Shown: positions 44,501-51,672 of the stretch, piece by piece
How the letters are laid out: each line of letters begins with the position of its first letter
How positions within the stretch are numbered: position 1 is the first letter of the stretch
Source: JADLHS01 sp964594985
GTDB lineage: Bacteria; Verrucomicrobiota; Verrucomicrobiia; Limisphaerales; JADLHS01
NCBI GenBank assembly: GCA_964594985.1
Contig: CAZQNQ010000008.1
Coordinates: forward strand, 62,001-126,000
Length of the DNA stretch: 64,000 nucleotides
Direction of reading: 5' to 3'
Position numbers and translations under genes: made by a program
The notes under the pieces: generated by a model
Seen by the model: only the letters and a program-made list of their open reading frames with translations
Database searches by the model: none
Told to the model about the DNA's origin: nothing

Positions 44501-44565
44501 GCTTTGACGCAAACCTGCAAACCGACGACCAATCCAGCAACGATTAAAATTCGCTTAATGTTCAT
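38548..44565 (-). CDS. Rhs-repeat polymorphic toxin with transglutaminase-like head
   Basis: The start at 44565 has GAGGA at good distance and gives a signal peptide (MNIKRILIVAGLVVGLQVCV). In 2005 residues I see a transglutaminase-like domain (about 70-220) with Cys near 123 (NDFDQCALL), His near 200 (ALHRVWVKL) and Asp near 215 (YYLDPAFK); a DUF6531-like start of the shell (DPVNMANGSFTLDGTDLALG); some thirty YD repeats (about 870-1650); the Rhs core (PFLFNGRYGVQTDANGLLYM, then RARYYNPHICRFINADPSGF) and, after LIDPFGLG, a variable tail of about 150 residues ending VNPFTGQTIAPNNPLWHISL. The tail is the probable toxin. A LamG protein lies upstream and an immunity candidate downstream. Confidence 0.85.
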   Translation of the reverse strand: MNIKRILIVAGLVVGLQVCVKATPQMGWREATRTLQPVEDGSIGTSQTLSLLGGGGTLDLQGYSTIAETITPEIQALARGLENDPLRIFNYVHDHIRHVLYFGATKGAQLTLLERSGNDFDQCALLVALLRAAGQTNVGYQFGMLKMPYENTNHDDLRHWLQLSFPNTNYSATVDYFANLTAIRGYPTFVWFDDNSSIALHRVWVKLTMDATDYYLDPAFKISEPVTGIDLAAAMGLNTNDLVSAAGGTNTADYVQNVNEAAVRNKLRDYTTNFLATLQSNHPNASVAEILGGWRIVPSTNTTLSQSLLFPNYDASGQLPVLDWTYQPTNLMSSLTMTLAGTNYLLYFPALQGQRLALTFDASGVGQLWLEDTLLVQRATGGADNTTNVTWFIHHPHGDWDYANNTLIDQGYADDTATISYQRRNSTSAQIYAFDAHGYWLRQRQKQLDAYRQLGLTNLSRQVLSETLNVMGLSWYVQTEGAVSIVATEMNVLRHYLHRFGRMTYESGNGYFIDAFKQLSAGYPADGNSVALVQEKRRAFDLSPYFESAFEHGIIEQTKTLNLVGASTVKMLQLANTNALKIFLATSNNWIIGANVRSQLTNYDSDLSFFDEAIDAGFTIFLPRDGYRPVAGASSWAGYGAVLRRQNSSGADIGMFVYGGYNGGFSSDENATPDSEAVSQWGNGQQQYFDPNSPFNPWGVYGADPVNMANGSFTLDGTDLALGQSPPKGFAFSRHYSSARRDSNPAGLAYGWTHNWYFRLAEIAAAEAGLGDTTPQQMAATIVATRAAVELYRNDSNPKNWLLTALIAKWGIDQIINNSVSVTLGKDTVQFIKQPDNSFTPPANCKMTLLKTNSVYWLQERHGNIFKFDTAGRMTNIVDQYNQSLRLTYGTGASSNWVTQLADWKNRTLTLAYSGTPLRLTSITDNASPNRTVSFGYTTNAGQLDLASVTDAENKTSTFQYDTNHQMLAVKDALGQLVTTNIYDGFGRVVTQLTEGDTNKIWHLYWSGLVNVEQDPAGNKRRFFYDDKSRLVALADALGNVSQNFYDGQDHVVMTVSPLNETNRFEFDGRHNLLHSIDPLNFTNRLVYDSQYRLTSTVDARGNTNRFGFNTQHSLIGQTNAAGEWITFGYNADGTFAGRTNAGGATAFGYDANGYVNRITHPGGLGVEGFLNGSRGDVLSRTNARGFVTSFQYNQHRELTNTIAPTNLTARISFDAVGNVQSATDARGFTRSQTWSATQKLLATTWPGTPQGVPVVTNVYDRRDWLARTINPLQQTVSFTNDAAQRLVSVTDPLNRTMRFAHDAVGRQLAATNAANEVTRQSWNARGELTQSVDGAGHAVLRAFDAAGNQVALTNRNGKRWQFQFDAANRLTNTITPLGRETRVTYDSRGLVSTMREPSAQTTTNFYDAKGRLTNSADAVASRLLRYDANDNVTNLVENGRTNAWTFDAYDRVSSYRDADGNLIQYRHDANGNLTNLIYPGNRVVNYAYDSLNRLTNITDWAGRQTRFTYDLANRLTSLVRPNGTVREIAYDAAGQTTNIWEQTTGGTPIARFKFNWNNSARIGWEFAAPLPHAYTPPARTMTFDDDNRLATFNGLNVTHDLDGNMTSGPLTNNTFATYAYDARNRLSTFNHQLSTTAYGYDPAGNRTAITNGASVTRFVINPNAPLSQVLIRINGGITNYYIYGLGLQYEITETATSTNTLTYHFDFRGSTVALTDNSGNVTDRIEYSPYGTTTYRSGTNDTPFLFNGRYGVQTDANGLLYMRARYYNPHICRFINADPSGFEGGLNFYAYADGNPVSLIDPFGLGAQMPQDNSWFGKFDRATDAVGGAIETGVKWTVKTGFKILGGLFDKPHRGGGVDSSSGAVSWLLNFLIGKGSGTAVKTTAAETVTSRVNILPSSGNRFVVSPGGDAIIVPQGASGPVLIINQGGRTTGFGYTGGSGGLGLDLRVSNVRIMDATLPRGPSPGYPAGYVNYQNIGGQSVNPFTGQTIAPNNPLWHISLTPP
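39656..39686. repeat. Short repeat inserted in a YD repeat of the Rhs gene
   Basis: The run AGTTGATAGTTGATGGTTGA plus AAGTTGAGAG interrupts the regular YD pattern. On the coding strand it yields STFNHQLSTTAYGYDPAGNR, in which TFNHQLSTT replaces the usual few residues between DARNRL and YGYD. It looks like a small translated repeat. Confidence 0.45.
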
Positions 44566-44578
44566 ACGCCCTTGTTCC

Positions 44579-46051
44579 TCATAGTCCCACTTGGGTGATG
44601 TTCCCCTCGAAATCTGGTTCAAAAACCTCAGCTACAATTCCGGTGACGACGCGTAACCAGCCCGCCTCGTCATATTGGTAGTTAACTCGTCCGCTTGTCT
44701 GCGCGCTTTCATCTACCAGCGGGTTCATGCCGTGGGAGACTTCCCATCCGTCGGACAAGCCGTCACCATCTGTATCCCAAAGTGCCGGATTACTCTTTGA
44801 AACGAGTTTCTCGTAAGCATCGGTGAGGTCGTCATTGTCAGAATCTTGCATTGTGCCCAAGATCACGTAGCTCTGCTCCGGGGGCATACTGATATATTCA
44901 TAGCGGCTGCACGTCGGCCCGCGCTCCAACCACGTCCACGCGTTCGTCGTCCCCAAGGTCCCGCTGGTGAAGATATCCGCCGGGCCATTTGTTCCCTGCA
45001 CCTCAAATTGTAAAGTCCACCCGGCGGTAGGGTCGTAAAAGCAAGCGGTGTTCGTGATGAACAAAGGCGAATTGGTGACACACGTTGTGATTGGCCCGCT
45101 CAACAGCTTCATTTGCATCCCACCGCCGATTTCTTCCTCAAGCCCCAAGGCTTCACGTTCCGCTTTCCGTTTTTCCGCCGCCGCTTTACGCGCCGCAATT
45201 TCCTCATCAGAAATCGGCCCGAGCGCGGCGGTCTTGCTGAGGGCGGCATGATAGAGGCCAATGTCCCAATCCACGCTCAGGCCGAAAATGTTGCCCATGA
45301 TTTGCTGCATCCTTTTGCGCCCGGAGAAAATGCACAGTTCTTCAATCTGCCCCTGCGCTGGCAATGCGCCTGATACAGTACTGCCGACCGTGAGACTGGT
45401 ATAAGGGGCCGCCGCACTTGGAATCGTCGCCAGGCCATCACCAACCGCCGCCAGTTGGTCGTCAATGAATAGCGCGCTATTAGTCGGGGAAAATCCAATC
45501 GTCAAAAGATGCCAGCTATCCGCCTCCCACTTTACTTCGGCTTGCAGACAGGATTCCGGGCCGCTTTCAGTCTGACAAACCAGATGCACTTCGTTTCCGT
45601 CGGGCGAAACAACCAACGACCACCAAGTTTCACTTGTGCTGCCGTTGGCCGTAACCAATTCCAGCAAGGTGGCAGTTGCGCCCGCCCCAATGCCACTGTC
45701 GTAATCAGGCCGATACCAGAACCGAATCGCGCCGCGCTCCGGTTCAACGCGGAATGAATTCGAAACCACCATCGGCACGACCCACGGCGGCACATGCGGC
45801 CCGGAACGCTGGAGCGCATAACCCGAGAAACTTTCCGCCCAGATCGCCGGATCAATGACTTGATTGGTGGCAAACCGCAGCGGCTGGTCAAACCCTTCCC
45901 GCTGGAGCGCCCCAAACGACGGCCACGGCGGAGCCAGCGGCCGAGGTCGCGCCGCCGCCACCCCGCTGAAATGGAAAAAGAGCGCACCCAAAATCGCGCC
46001 GCTGAAAACTGAAAACAGGAAACCCCGCCGCTTCTGAGTTGGTGCTGTCAT
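44579..46051 (-). CDS. Exported LamG-domain protein upstream of the Rhs gene
   Basis: From the ATG at 46051 the product has 490 residues with a signal peptide (RRGFLFSVFSGAILGALFFH, cut near VAAA). A LamG/concanavalin-like domain spans about 85-240 (GAIRFWYRPDYDSGIGAGAT, TIGFSPTNSALFIDDQLAAV). A Glu/Arg-rich helix follows (AARKAAAEKRKAEREALGLE), then calcium-binding type-3 repeats (DSDNDDLTDAYEKL, DTDGDGLSDGWEV). The end, VNYQYDEAGWLRVV, is like a single YD unit. The Rhs start lies 13 bases downstream, so the two are cotranscribed and probably act together at the surface. Confidence 0.72.
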   Translation of the reverse strand: MTAPTQKRRGFLFSVFSGAILGALFFHFSGVAAARPRPLAPPWPSFGALQREGFDQPLRFATNQVIDPAIWAESFSGYALQRSGPHVPPWVVPMVVSNSFRVEPERGAIRFWYRPDYDSGIGAGATATLLELVTANGSTSETWWSLVVSPDGNEVHLVCQTESGPESCLQAEVKWEADSWHLLTIGFSPTNSALFIDDQLAAVGDGLATIPSAAAPYTSLTVGSTVSGALPAQGQIEELCIFSGRKRMQQIMGNIFGLSVDWDIGLYHAALSKTAALGPISDEEIAARKAAAEKRKAEREALGLEEEIGGGMQMKLLSGPITTCVTNSPLFITNTACFYDPTAGWTLQFEVQGTNGPADIFTSGTLGTTNAWTWLERGPTCSRYEYISMPPEQSYVILGTMQDSDNDDLTDAYEKLVSKSNPALWDTDGDGLSDGWEVSHGMNPLVDESAQTSGRVNYQYDEAGWLRVVTGIVAEVFEPDFEGNITQVGL

Positions 46052-46189
46052 AACCCGAAAATTTAATCCGCATGACACTCGCCTGCGACGAGCGTGTCGC
46101 GGTTTTACACCAGCCGCGGAACAATGCAAGGAAAAAACTAGGCGTTAACGACATGGTGATACTCTGGCCTTCTTGTTTCCTAGCTGACC

Positions 46190-46411
46190 ATGTCGGCAAG
46201 CCAGCAACATCGCCGTCTCTTGGGTGAGACGATTCGGAACCTGCGCGCCAAAGCCAGCTTTACGCAAGAAACTTTGGCGGAGAAAGCTGATCTTTCCGCC
46301 ATTTTTATCAGCCGCATCGAGCGCGGGAAAGAATCCCCCTCGCTAGATTCCTTGGTCAAGCTCGCCAAAGCGCTGAAAGTCAGGGTCCGCGATCTGGTCG
46401 CCGACCTTTGA
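46190..46411 (+). CDS. XRE-family regulator
   Basis: The 73-residue product is a compact Cro/C1 helix-turn-helix: LGETIRNLRAKASFTQETLA, EKADLSAIFISRIERGKESP, then SLDSLVKLAKALKVRVRDLV. It is transcribed divergently from the LamG-Rhs pair, separated by about 140 bases, so it may control that operon. No operator was recognised in the gap. Confidence 0.82.
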   Translation: MSASQQHRRLLGETIRNLRAKASFTQETLAEKADLSAIFISRIERGKESPSLDSLVKLAKALKVRVRDLVADL

Positions 46412-46568
46412 TTACTGTCAGCCTTGGACTTGATCCTCGTGACGACGGCATTATTCCGAATACAACTTGGCCTGCGGTGTTCTTGGAAGCGGTTGATGCC
46501 GCTGGAATAAGCCCAGCCCCGGCTGGCGCCGCCGATCAATCAAGCGATAAATGACGCATCCGGTGACT

Positions 46569-47054
46569 TCACTCCGGCGGCTGGAGCGATGGCTGTTTGT
46601 CCTTCAACGCGGAAAAATTCCCCTCTTCGCAGCATGTCACGAAACCTTCCGTGACGGACTTCAATTCCTCCCAGCGGGCGCGGATGGTCTTGGCCTCTTT
46701 GGCGCTGATCTGGTTGTCCGCCGCGGCGGCCGCAATGACCGAGAGCAGATCGGCGAATTCCTGCACGATCTCGTTCGTGGCGGGAATGAGAAAATCCGGG
46801 TGCGGCTGGTTGGTCTTGGGGTTGAGGATGAAAAATCCCCCGGCGCGTTCGCAGATCCATTGCACGAGCCGGCGATCCTTGGTGCTGCGCAGCAGTTGTT
46901 CGATGCGGTCGAGGGGATTCACCGCGCCGCTGCCGTCGCCCTCGTCCGGCTCGGCCCATTTGTAGATCATGGACAACGACAGGTTCAGATCGGAGGAAAC
47001 CTGCTTCGCCCCGCTTTTATGAATCACTTCCCGGAGCAGTTCGTGCGATTGCAT
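46569..47054 (-). CDS. Phage CII-like regulatory protein
   Basis: The 161-residue product begins with a helix-turn-helix (LLREVIHKSGAKQVSSDLNL, SLSMIYKWAEP) followed by DRIEQLLRSTKDRRLVQWIC, and a helical C terminus. This plan resembles the phage regulatory CII family (Phage_CP76 type), found as chromosomal copies in many Verrucomicrobia. No other phage genes are near. It diverges from the squalene-hopene cyclase gene with about 70 bases between starts and could regulate it. Confidence 0.65.
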   Translation of the reverse strand: MQSHELLREVIHKSGAKQVSSDLNLSLSMIYKWAEPDEGDGSGAVNPLDRIEQLLRSTKDRRLVQWICERAGGFFILNPKTNQPHPDFLIPATNEIVQEFADLLSVIAAAAADNQISAKEAKTIRARWEELKSVTEGFVTCCEEGNFSALKDKQPSLQPPE

Positions 47055-47127
47055 GGCAACACAATGGGAAACGCGGGGCGCAAATTCAATCCTGAATCCG
47101 GCGCCGGATTATCCCCTTTACATCCCG

Positions 47128-49185
47128 ATGGCTGATTCACAGAGTAACGACGTGTTCGTATCGAGTGACACCACGCGGAGCGGGGGCCGGGTCCAACCAC
47201 CCTTTTCCGAATCTAAAACCTGGTCCAAGCTTGCAGCCGCAGTGCAGCGGTCGCAGGATCATTTGTTGGGCCTTCAGAAGCCGGAAGGTTACTGGGTGGG
47301 CGAACTGATCGTGGACTCGACGCTCGTTTCCGACATGGTCGCGTTCCATCACTGGGACGGAAAGGTGGATCGCGAATGGGAGCGCAAGGCGGTCAATCAC
47401 ATCCTCAGCCAGCAACTGCCCAACGGCGGTTGGAACATCTATTACGGCGGCCCGGCGGAGGTGAACGCCACCATCAAGGCCTATCTCGCGCTGAAACTCG
47501 CCGGGGTGCCGGTGACCGATCCGCGCCTGTTGAAGGCGCGCGAAATCGCCATGAGCCTCGGCGGCGTGCCACGCATGAACACCTTCTCGAAGCTGTACCT
47601 CGCGCTGCTGGGTCTCTACCCGTGGAAATATGTGCCGACCATTCCGTGCGAGGTGCTGCTGATCGGCAAATGGTTTCACGTCAACTTCTGGGAGATGAGC
47701 AACTGGTCGCGCGCCATGCTCGTGCCGCTGGCCATCATCAACCATTTCAAACCCACGCGCCCGCCGAAAAACAACGTCAATCTCGACGAGCTTTACCCGC
47801 ACGGTTTTCATGAGCGCGATCTGGCGCTGCCGCCCGACCCGGACCGGATTTCGCTCCGCAACTTTTTCCTCTGGCTGGATCGGTTGCACAAGTTCGCGGA
47901 AGTCTTTGCCGAGAATAAGATCCATCCGTTCCGCAAGCTCGCCTTGAAGAAGTGTGAAAAATGGATGCTGGAGCGGTTTGAAGGCAGCGACGGGCTCGCG
48001 GCGATTTTCCCGGCGATGCTCAACGCGCTGATCGCGCTCAAGGCGCTGGGTTACGTGGATGATCATCCGCAAGTCATCCGCGCCACCCGCGAACTCAAAA
48101 AGCTGGAGCACGAGACCGCAGACACCGTGCGCATCGAACCGTGTTTCTCCCCGGTGTGGGACACGGCCATCGTCGCGATCTGTCTGCGCGAATCCGGCGT
48201 GCCGGCGGAAGATCCGCGGCTGAAGCAGGCGGCGGAATGGTTGATGGGAAAGGAAATCCGCCGGCGCGGTGACTGGGTGCATAAGAATCCCGCCAAGGTC
48301 GAGGCCAGCGGCTGGGTCTTTGAATACAAGAACGAGTGGAATCCCGATGTGGACGACACGGCGATGGTGTTACTTGCGCTGCGGCAGATTCCCACGGACA
48401 ACCCCGCCAAGCGCGATGAATGCTTTGCCCGCGGCTTGAAGTGGATGATGACGTTCCAGTGCAAGGACGGCGGCTGGGCGGCGTTCGACAAGGATTGCAC
48501 CAAGAACATTTTGGAGAAAGTGCCGTTTGCCGATCATAACGCCATGCTCGATCCCGAGTGCGCCGACATCACCGCGCGCATCCTCGAGTTGCTCGGCTAT
48601 GAAGGCTGGGACGTAAACCATCCGCAGGTGAAGGATGCGTTGAAATACATCCGCGACGAACAGGAGGAAGATGGCTCGTGGTATGGCCGCTGGGGCGTGA
48701 ATTATATTTACGGCACCTGGCAGGTTTTGCGCGGGATGCGCGCGTTGCATCTCGACATGAACCAACCGTGGTTGCAGAAAGCCAAACGCTGGCTCGAAAG
48801 TGTGCAACATTCCGACGGCGGCTGGGGCGAGCGCTGCAACACGTACGATGATCCCGTGTTCAAGGGCCAGGGCCCGAGCACCGCGTCGCAAACCGCGTGG
48901 GCGGTGATGGGTTTGTGCGCCTTCGGCGATCCCGACCTGGCCAGCCTCCGCTGCGGCATCGAGTATTTGATCCGCACGCAAAATGCCGACGGTTCGTGGA
49001 GCGAGGACGAGATCACCGGCACGGGTTTCCCGAAAGTGTTCTACCTGAAATACGACATGTATCGCAACGCCTGGCCGCTCCTGGCGCTGGCGACGTACCG
49101 GCAATTACTGGCGCACCGGAAAATCAACGGTGCGCCCAAACTGAACAGTCACGCCGGGACCACTCCTGTGCTATCGTCGTCTTGA
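47128..49185 (+). CDS. shc: Squalene-hopene cyclase
   Basis: The enzyme cyclises squalene to hopene at the inner membrane, the committed step to hopanoids. The 685-residue product has the protonating motif DVDD (DxDD) at 407-410 in EWNPDVDDTAMVLLAL, and many QW repeats, for example QLPNGGWNIYYGG, QCKDGGWAAFDKDC, QEEDGSWYGRWGVNYIYGTW and QHSDGGWGE. The first 40 residues are a low-similarity tail; an ATG 25 codons earlier in the same frame seems less likely. No other hopanoid genes are in the window. A HEAT-repeat gene starts at the very next base after the stop. Confidence 0.95.
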   Translation: MADSQSNDVFVSSDTTRSGGRVQPPFSESKTWSKLAAAVQRSQDHLLGLQKPEGYWVGELIVDSTLVSDMVAFHHWDGKVDREWERKAVNHILSQQLPNGGWNIYYGGPAEVNATIKAYLALKLAGVPVTDPRLLKAREIAMSLGGVPRMNTFSKLYLALLGLYPWKYVPTIPCEVLLIGKWFHVNFWEMSNWSRAMLVPLAIINHFKPTRPPKNNVNLDELYPHGFHERDLALPPDPDRISLRNFFLWLDRLHKFAEVFAENKIHPFRKLALKKCEKWMLERFEGSDGLAAIFPAMLNALIALKALGYVDDHPQVIRATRELKKLEHETADTVRIEPCFSPVWDTAIVAICLRESGVPAEDPRLKQAAEWLMGKEIRRRGDWVHKNPAKVEASGWVFEYKNEWNPDVDDTAMVLLALRQIPTDNPAKRDECFARGLKWMMTFQCKDGGWAAFDKDCTKNILEKVPFADHNAMLDPECADITARILELLGYEGWDVNHPQVKDALKYIRDEQEEDGSWYGRWGVNYIYGTWQVLRGMRALHLDMNQPWLQKAKRWLESVQHSDGGWGERCNTYDDPVFKGQGPSTASQTAWAVMGLCAFGDPDLASLRCGIEYLIRTQNADGSWSEDEITGTGFPKVFYLKYDMYRNAWPLLALATYRQLLAHRKINGAPKLNSHAGTTPVLSSS

Positions 49186-50169
49186 TTGAAACGCCGCCTG
49201 CTCATCGCTTTGTTCGTCATGGTCGTGGTGGTGGCGGAGCTGTGGTTGCTCCACGTGCGGTCCGAACGGCGCGCCAGTTACCAGGGAAAACACGTCCGGG
49301 CTTGGGCGCAACAACTCTATACCACTTACGAACCGACCGGCACGAATGCCGCCGCCGTCGCGTTTCGCGCGCTGGGATCGAACGCCGTCCCCCCGCTCCG
49401 TTCGCTCCTCCATCTGCGCGATCCGCTCTACGAAAAAGCCCTGCTGAAATACGCGCGCCATCTCCCGGCCAAGCCGCGTGTCTATCTGTTTCAGAAAATC
49501 AAACCCGGGCACACGATCGAATACCGCCTCGGCGCGGTGCGCGCCTTGGGCGTCCTCGGACCAACGGCGATTGAAGCCCTGCCGGACATGCTTGAGGTCT
49601 TGAGCGACAAGGATGCGCGCGTCCGCTGGACCGTGGCGCAAACCATTTTTCGCCTCGGCCCGGAAGCGGTTGCCGCCGTGATCCCATTGACGACGAACGC
49701 GGATGTGAACGTCCGCCACGCCGCCGTCTATGCCTTGGGCGAAGCGCGGACAAATGCTTTGCCTGCCGTACCGGCACTCATCCGATGCTTGCTGGATCCC
49801 AATGAAGCCGTGCGGGGATCAGCACTCTACTCCTTGAGCCGCGTCGGTTTTCCTGCCGTGCCAAAGGCATTGGAACTGGCGGTGACGTCCCCGGACCCGC
49901 AGATGCAAAACGCCGCCTTTCGTTCACTCGTCGCGTTACGTCCACCGCCCGGGCGCATGCTGGCCTCGCCGCTGATGATTTCCACCAACACCCCGGAAAT
50001 CCGCCGCATGGCACTGATGACGTTGTGGGTTTCGCGCCAGACCAACCATCACGCGTTGCAGATTTATCAACGCAGCCTCGCCGATGAAGATCCGAGCGTG
50101 CGTGAGCTGGCGCAAAAGATGATGGATCGCTTGAACTCCACTAATCGCCACCGCATCGTCCCGCTTTGA
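49186..50169 (+). CDS. Membrane-anchored HEAT-repeat protein
   Basis: A TTG directly after the shc stop gives 327 residues; an ATG 11 codons on is possible. The N terminus is a membrane anchor (RRLLIALFVMVVVVAELWLL). The rest is a chain of HEAT-like helical pairs, for example YRLGAVRALGVLGPTAIEAL, VRWTVAQTIFRLGPEAVAAV and VRHAAVYALGEARTNALPAV. It probably lies outside the cytoplasm as a binding scaffold. Tight packing after shc suggests cotranscription, but a link to hopanoids is not shown. Confidence 0.75.
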   Translation: MKRRLLIALFVMVVVVAELWLLHVRSERRASYQGKHVRAWAQQLYTTYEPTGTNAAAVAFRALGSNAVPPLRSLLHLRDPLYEKALLKYARHLPAKPRVYLFQKIKPGHTIEYRLGAVRALGVLGPTAIEALPDMLEVLSDKDARVRWTVAQTIFRLGPEAVAAVIPLTTNADVNVRHAAVYALGEARTNALPAVPALIRCLLDPNEAVRGSALYSLSRVGFPAVPKALELAVTSPDPQMQNAAFRSLVALRPPPGRMLASPLMISTNTPEIRRMALMTLWVSRQTNHHALQIYQRSLADEDPSVRELAQKMMDRLNSTNRHRIVPL

Positions 50170-50212
50170 TTCGCACTCGACACGCCGCGCTGGTCTTTCG
50201 ACAATTCCGGCC

Positions 50213-51337
50213 ATGAGTTGGCTCTACCGGACCGCGATCCGCCCCAGTCTGTTCAATCACAACGCCGAGGACATCCACGGCTTCACGCTGCACGCGCTGG
50301 GTTGGGCCAGCCGGCATGAGTTTGTGTGCGACGCGATGGAATCCTTCCTCGGGGCACCGCAGTTGCCGGTGGATTTGCTCGGGATGCGTTTTCCCAATCC
50401 GCTCGGCCTCGCCGCCGGCATGGACAAGATCGGCGAGGCGGTGCCCGCGTGGGCGGCAATGGGGTTTGGCTTCACGGAACTCGGCGGCGTGACGTGGCAC
50501 GCGCAACCGGGCAATCCCAAGCCACGCATCTTCCGCGCGATTGCCGATGAAGCCATCGTGAATCGCATGGGCTTCAACAATGACGGCGCCGAGGTGCTGG
50601 CCGAAAAGTTGCATCACTGGCGTTCGGCGGGTCGCTGGCCCAAGCATCCCGTTGGCATCAATCTCGGCAAATCCAAGCTCACTCCGCTCGAAAAGGCCGC
50701 TGAAGATTACGCCAACTCGTTCCGCGTCCTGCGCGACCTCGCGGATTTCTTCGTCGTGAACGTCAGTTCCCCGAACACGCCGAACCTGCGCCAGTTGCAG
50801 GATAAGCTGGCGCTGGATGAAATCTTCACCGCGTTGCGCCAGGTGCAAAACTCCCGCACCCGCCATCAAACCGTCAAACCGATCCTCGTCAAAGTCGCGC
50901 CCGATCTCAGCTTTGAGGCGTTGGATGAAATCCTCCAACTCGCCGGTCCGGGCAACATCGCGGGCATCGTGGCCACCAACACCACCATCGCGCGACCGGA
51001 GCCAAACGATGCGGTCGCCCGGAAAGTTTACGCCGAGACCGGCGGACTCAGCGGGCGCCCGCTCCGCAATCGCAGCACCGAAGTGATCCGGCATCTGTAT
51101 CGGCAATCGCGCGGGCAACTGCCGATCATCGGGGTCGGCGGCATCTTCACTGCGGAGGACGCGTGGGAAAAGATCACGGCGGGCGCAAGTCTGGTGCAGG
51201 TTTACACCGGGTTGGTTTACGAAGGTCCGATGCTGGCCAAGTCCATCGTGTCCGGCCTGCGGCAACGCTTGGCGGAAAATGGCTTCACGCACCTTCAGGA
51301 GGCGGTCGGCATTCAGGTGAACTCGGCGGCGGTCTGA
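50213..51337 (+). CDS. pyrD: Quinone-dependent dihydroorotate dehydrogenase (class 2)
   Basis: The FMN enzyme oxidises dihydroorotate to orotate in pyrimidine synthesis and passes electrons to quinone at the membrane. The 374 residues include the class 2 N-terminal helical extension (LYRTAIRPSLFNHNAEDIHG). The FMN barrel has FPNPLGLAAGMDK, GGVTWHAQPGNPKPR, NRMGFNNDGAE, NVSSPNTPNLRQLQ with the catalytic Ser, and ATNTT. The end, GVGGIFTAEDAWEKITAGAS and VQVYTGLVYEGP, is the phosphate-binding part. Length is slightly above the usual ~340-360. Confidence 0.95.
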   Translation: MSWLYRTAIRPSLFNHNAEDIHGFTLHALGWASRHEFVCDAMESFLGAPQLPVDLLGMRFPNPLGLAAGMDKIGEAVPAWAAMGFGFTELGGVTWHAQPGNPKPRIFRAIADEAIVNRMGFNNDGAEVLAEKLHHWRSAGRWPKHPVGINLGKSKLTPLEKAAEDYANSFRVLRDLADFFVVNVSSPNTPNLRQLQDKLALDEIFTALRQVQNSRTRHQTVKPILVKVAPDLSFEALDEILQLAGPGNIAGIVATNTTIARPEPNDAVARKVYAETGGLSGRPLRNRSTEVIRHLYRQSRGQLPIIGVGGIFTAEDAWEKITAGASLVQVYTGLVYEGPMLAKSIVSGLRQRLAENGFTHLQEAVGIQVNSAAV

Positions 51338-51377
51338 CCGGCGGCACATCGAGCGTTCTCCGGCACCGGGCGAAGTG

Positions 51378-51445
51378 TTGGAGTTCAAGCTTTAGCTTGT
51401 CCGGACGGGGGGATGGGCGGGAACAAGCTAAAGCTTGGACTCCAA
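51378..51445. repeat. Palindromic repeat TTGGAGTTCAAGCTTTAGC
   Basis: The arms TTGGAGTTCAAGCTTTAGCT and AGCTAAAGCTTGGACTCCAA pair with one mismatch around a 22-base loop. It lies in the 335-bp gap between pyrD and purA, which holds only this element, a terminator and another palindrome. Confidence 0.85.
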
Positions 51446-51546
51446 CCAAAATTGCACGGCAGTCCCACCACACCCGAACGCAACCGCGAAATTGACACCC
51501 GGCAGCGACTTCCCTACTCTCTGCCCGCAAAGATTGAACCGCTTTG

Positions 51547-51575
51547 CCCCGAATTCACGTTCGGGGATTTTTATT
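51547..51575 (+). terminator. Terminator between pyrD and purA
   Basis: CCCCGAA (51547-51553) and TTCGGGG (51560-51566) form a perfect stem with a 6-base loop, followed by ATTTTTATT. It lies about 200 bases after pyrD and 100 before purA, so it could end pyrD transcripts or act as a leader element for purA. Confidence 0.7.
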
Positions 51576-51583
51576 GTCGGAAG

Positions 51584-51668
51584 CTGTCAGCATTCAGCCG
51601 TCTGCTCGCAGCTTGGGGATTGAATCGCCGCAGCAATTTGCTGTCGGCTGACGGCTGAGAGCTGACAG
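51584..51668. repeat. Palindromic repeat just upstream of purA
   Basis: CTGTCAGCATTCAGCCGTC at the left and GACGGCTGAGAGCTGACAG at the right are inverted with two mismatches. It ends four bases before the purA ATG, so in the mRNA it could hide the ribosome site. Confidence 0.75.
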
Positions 51669-51672
51669 TTTT

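Noticed and set aside
46052..46129. Longer N terminus of the LamG protein
   Set aside because: It would put 26 basic, unstructured residues before a good signal peptide that starts at 46051.
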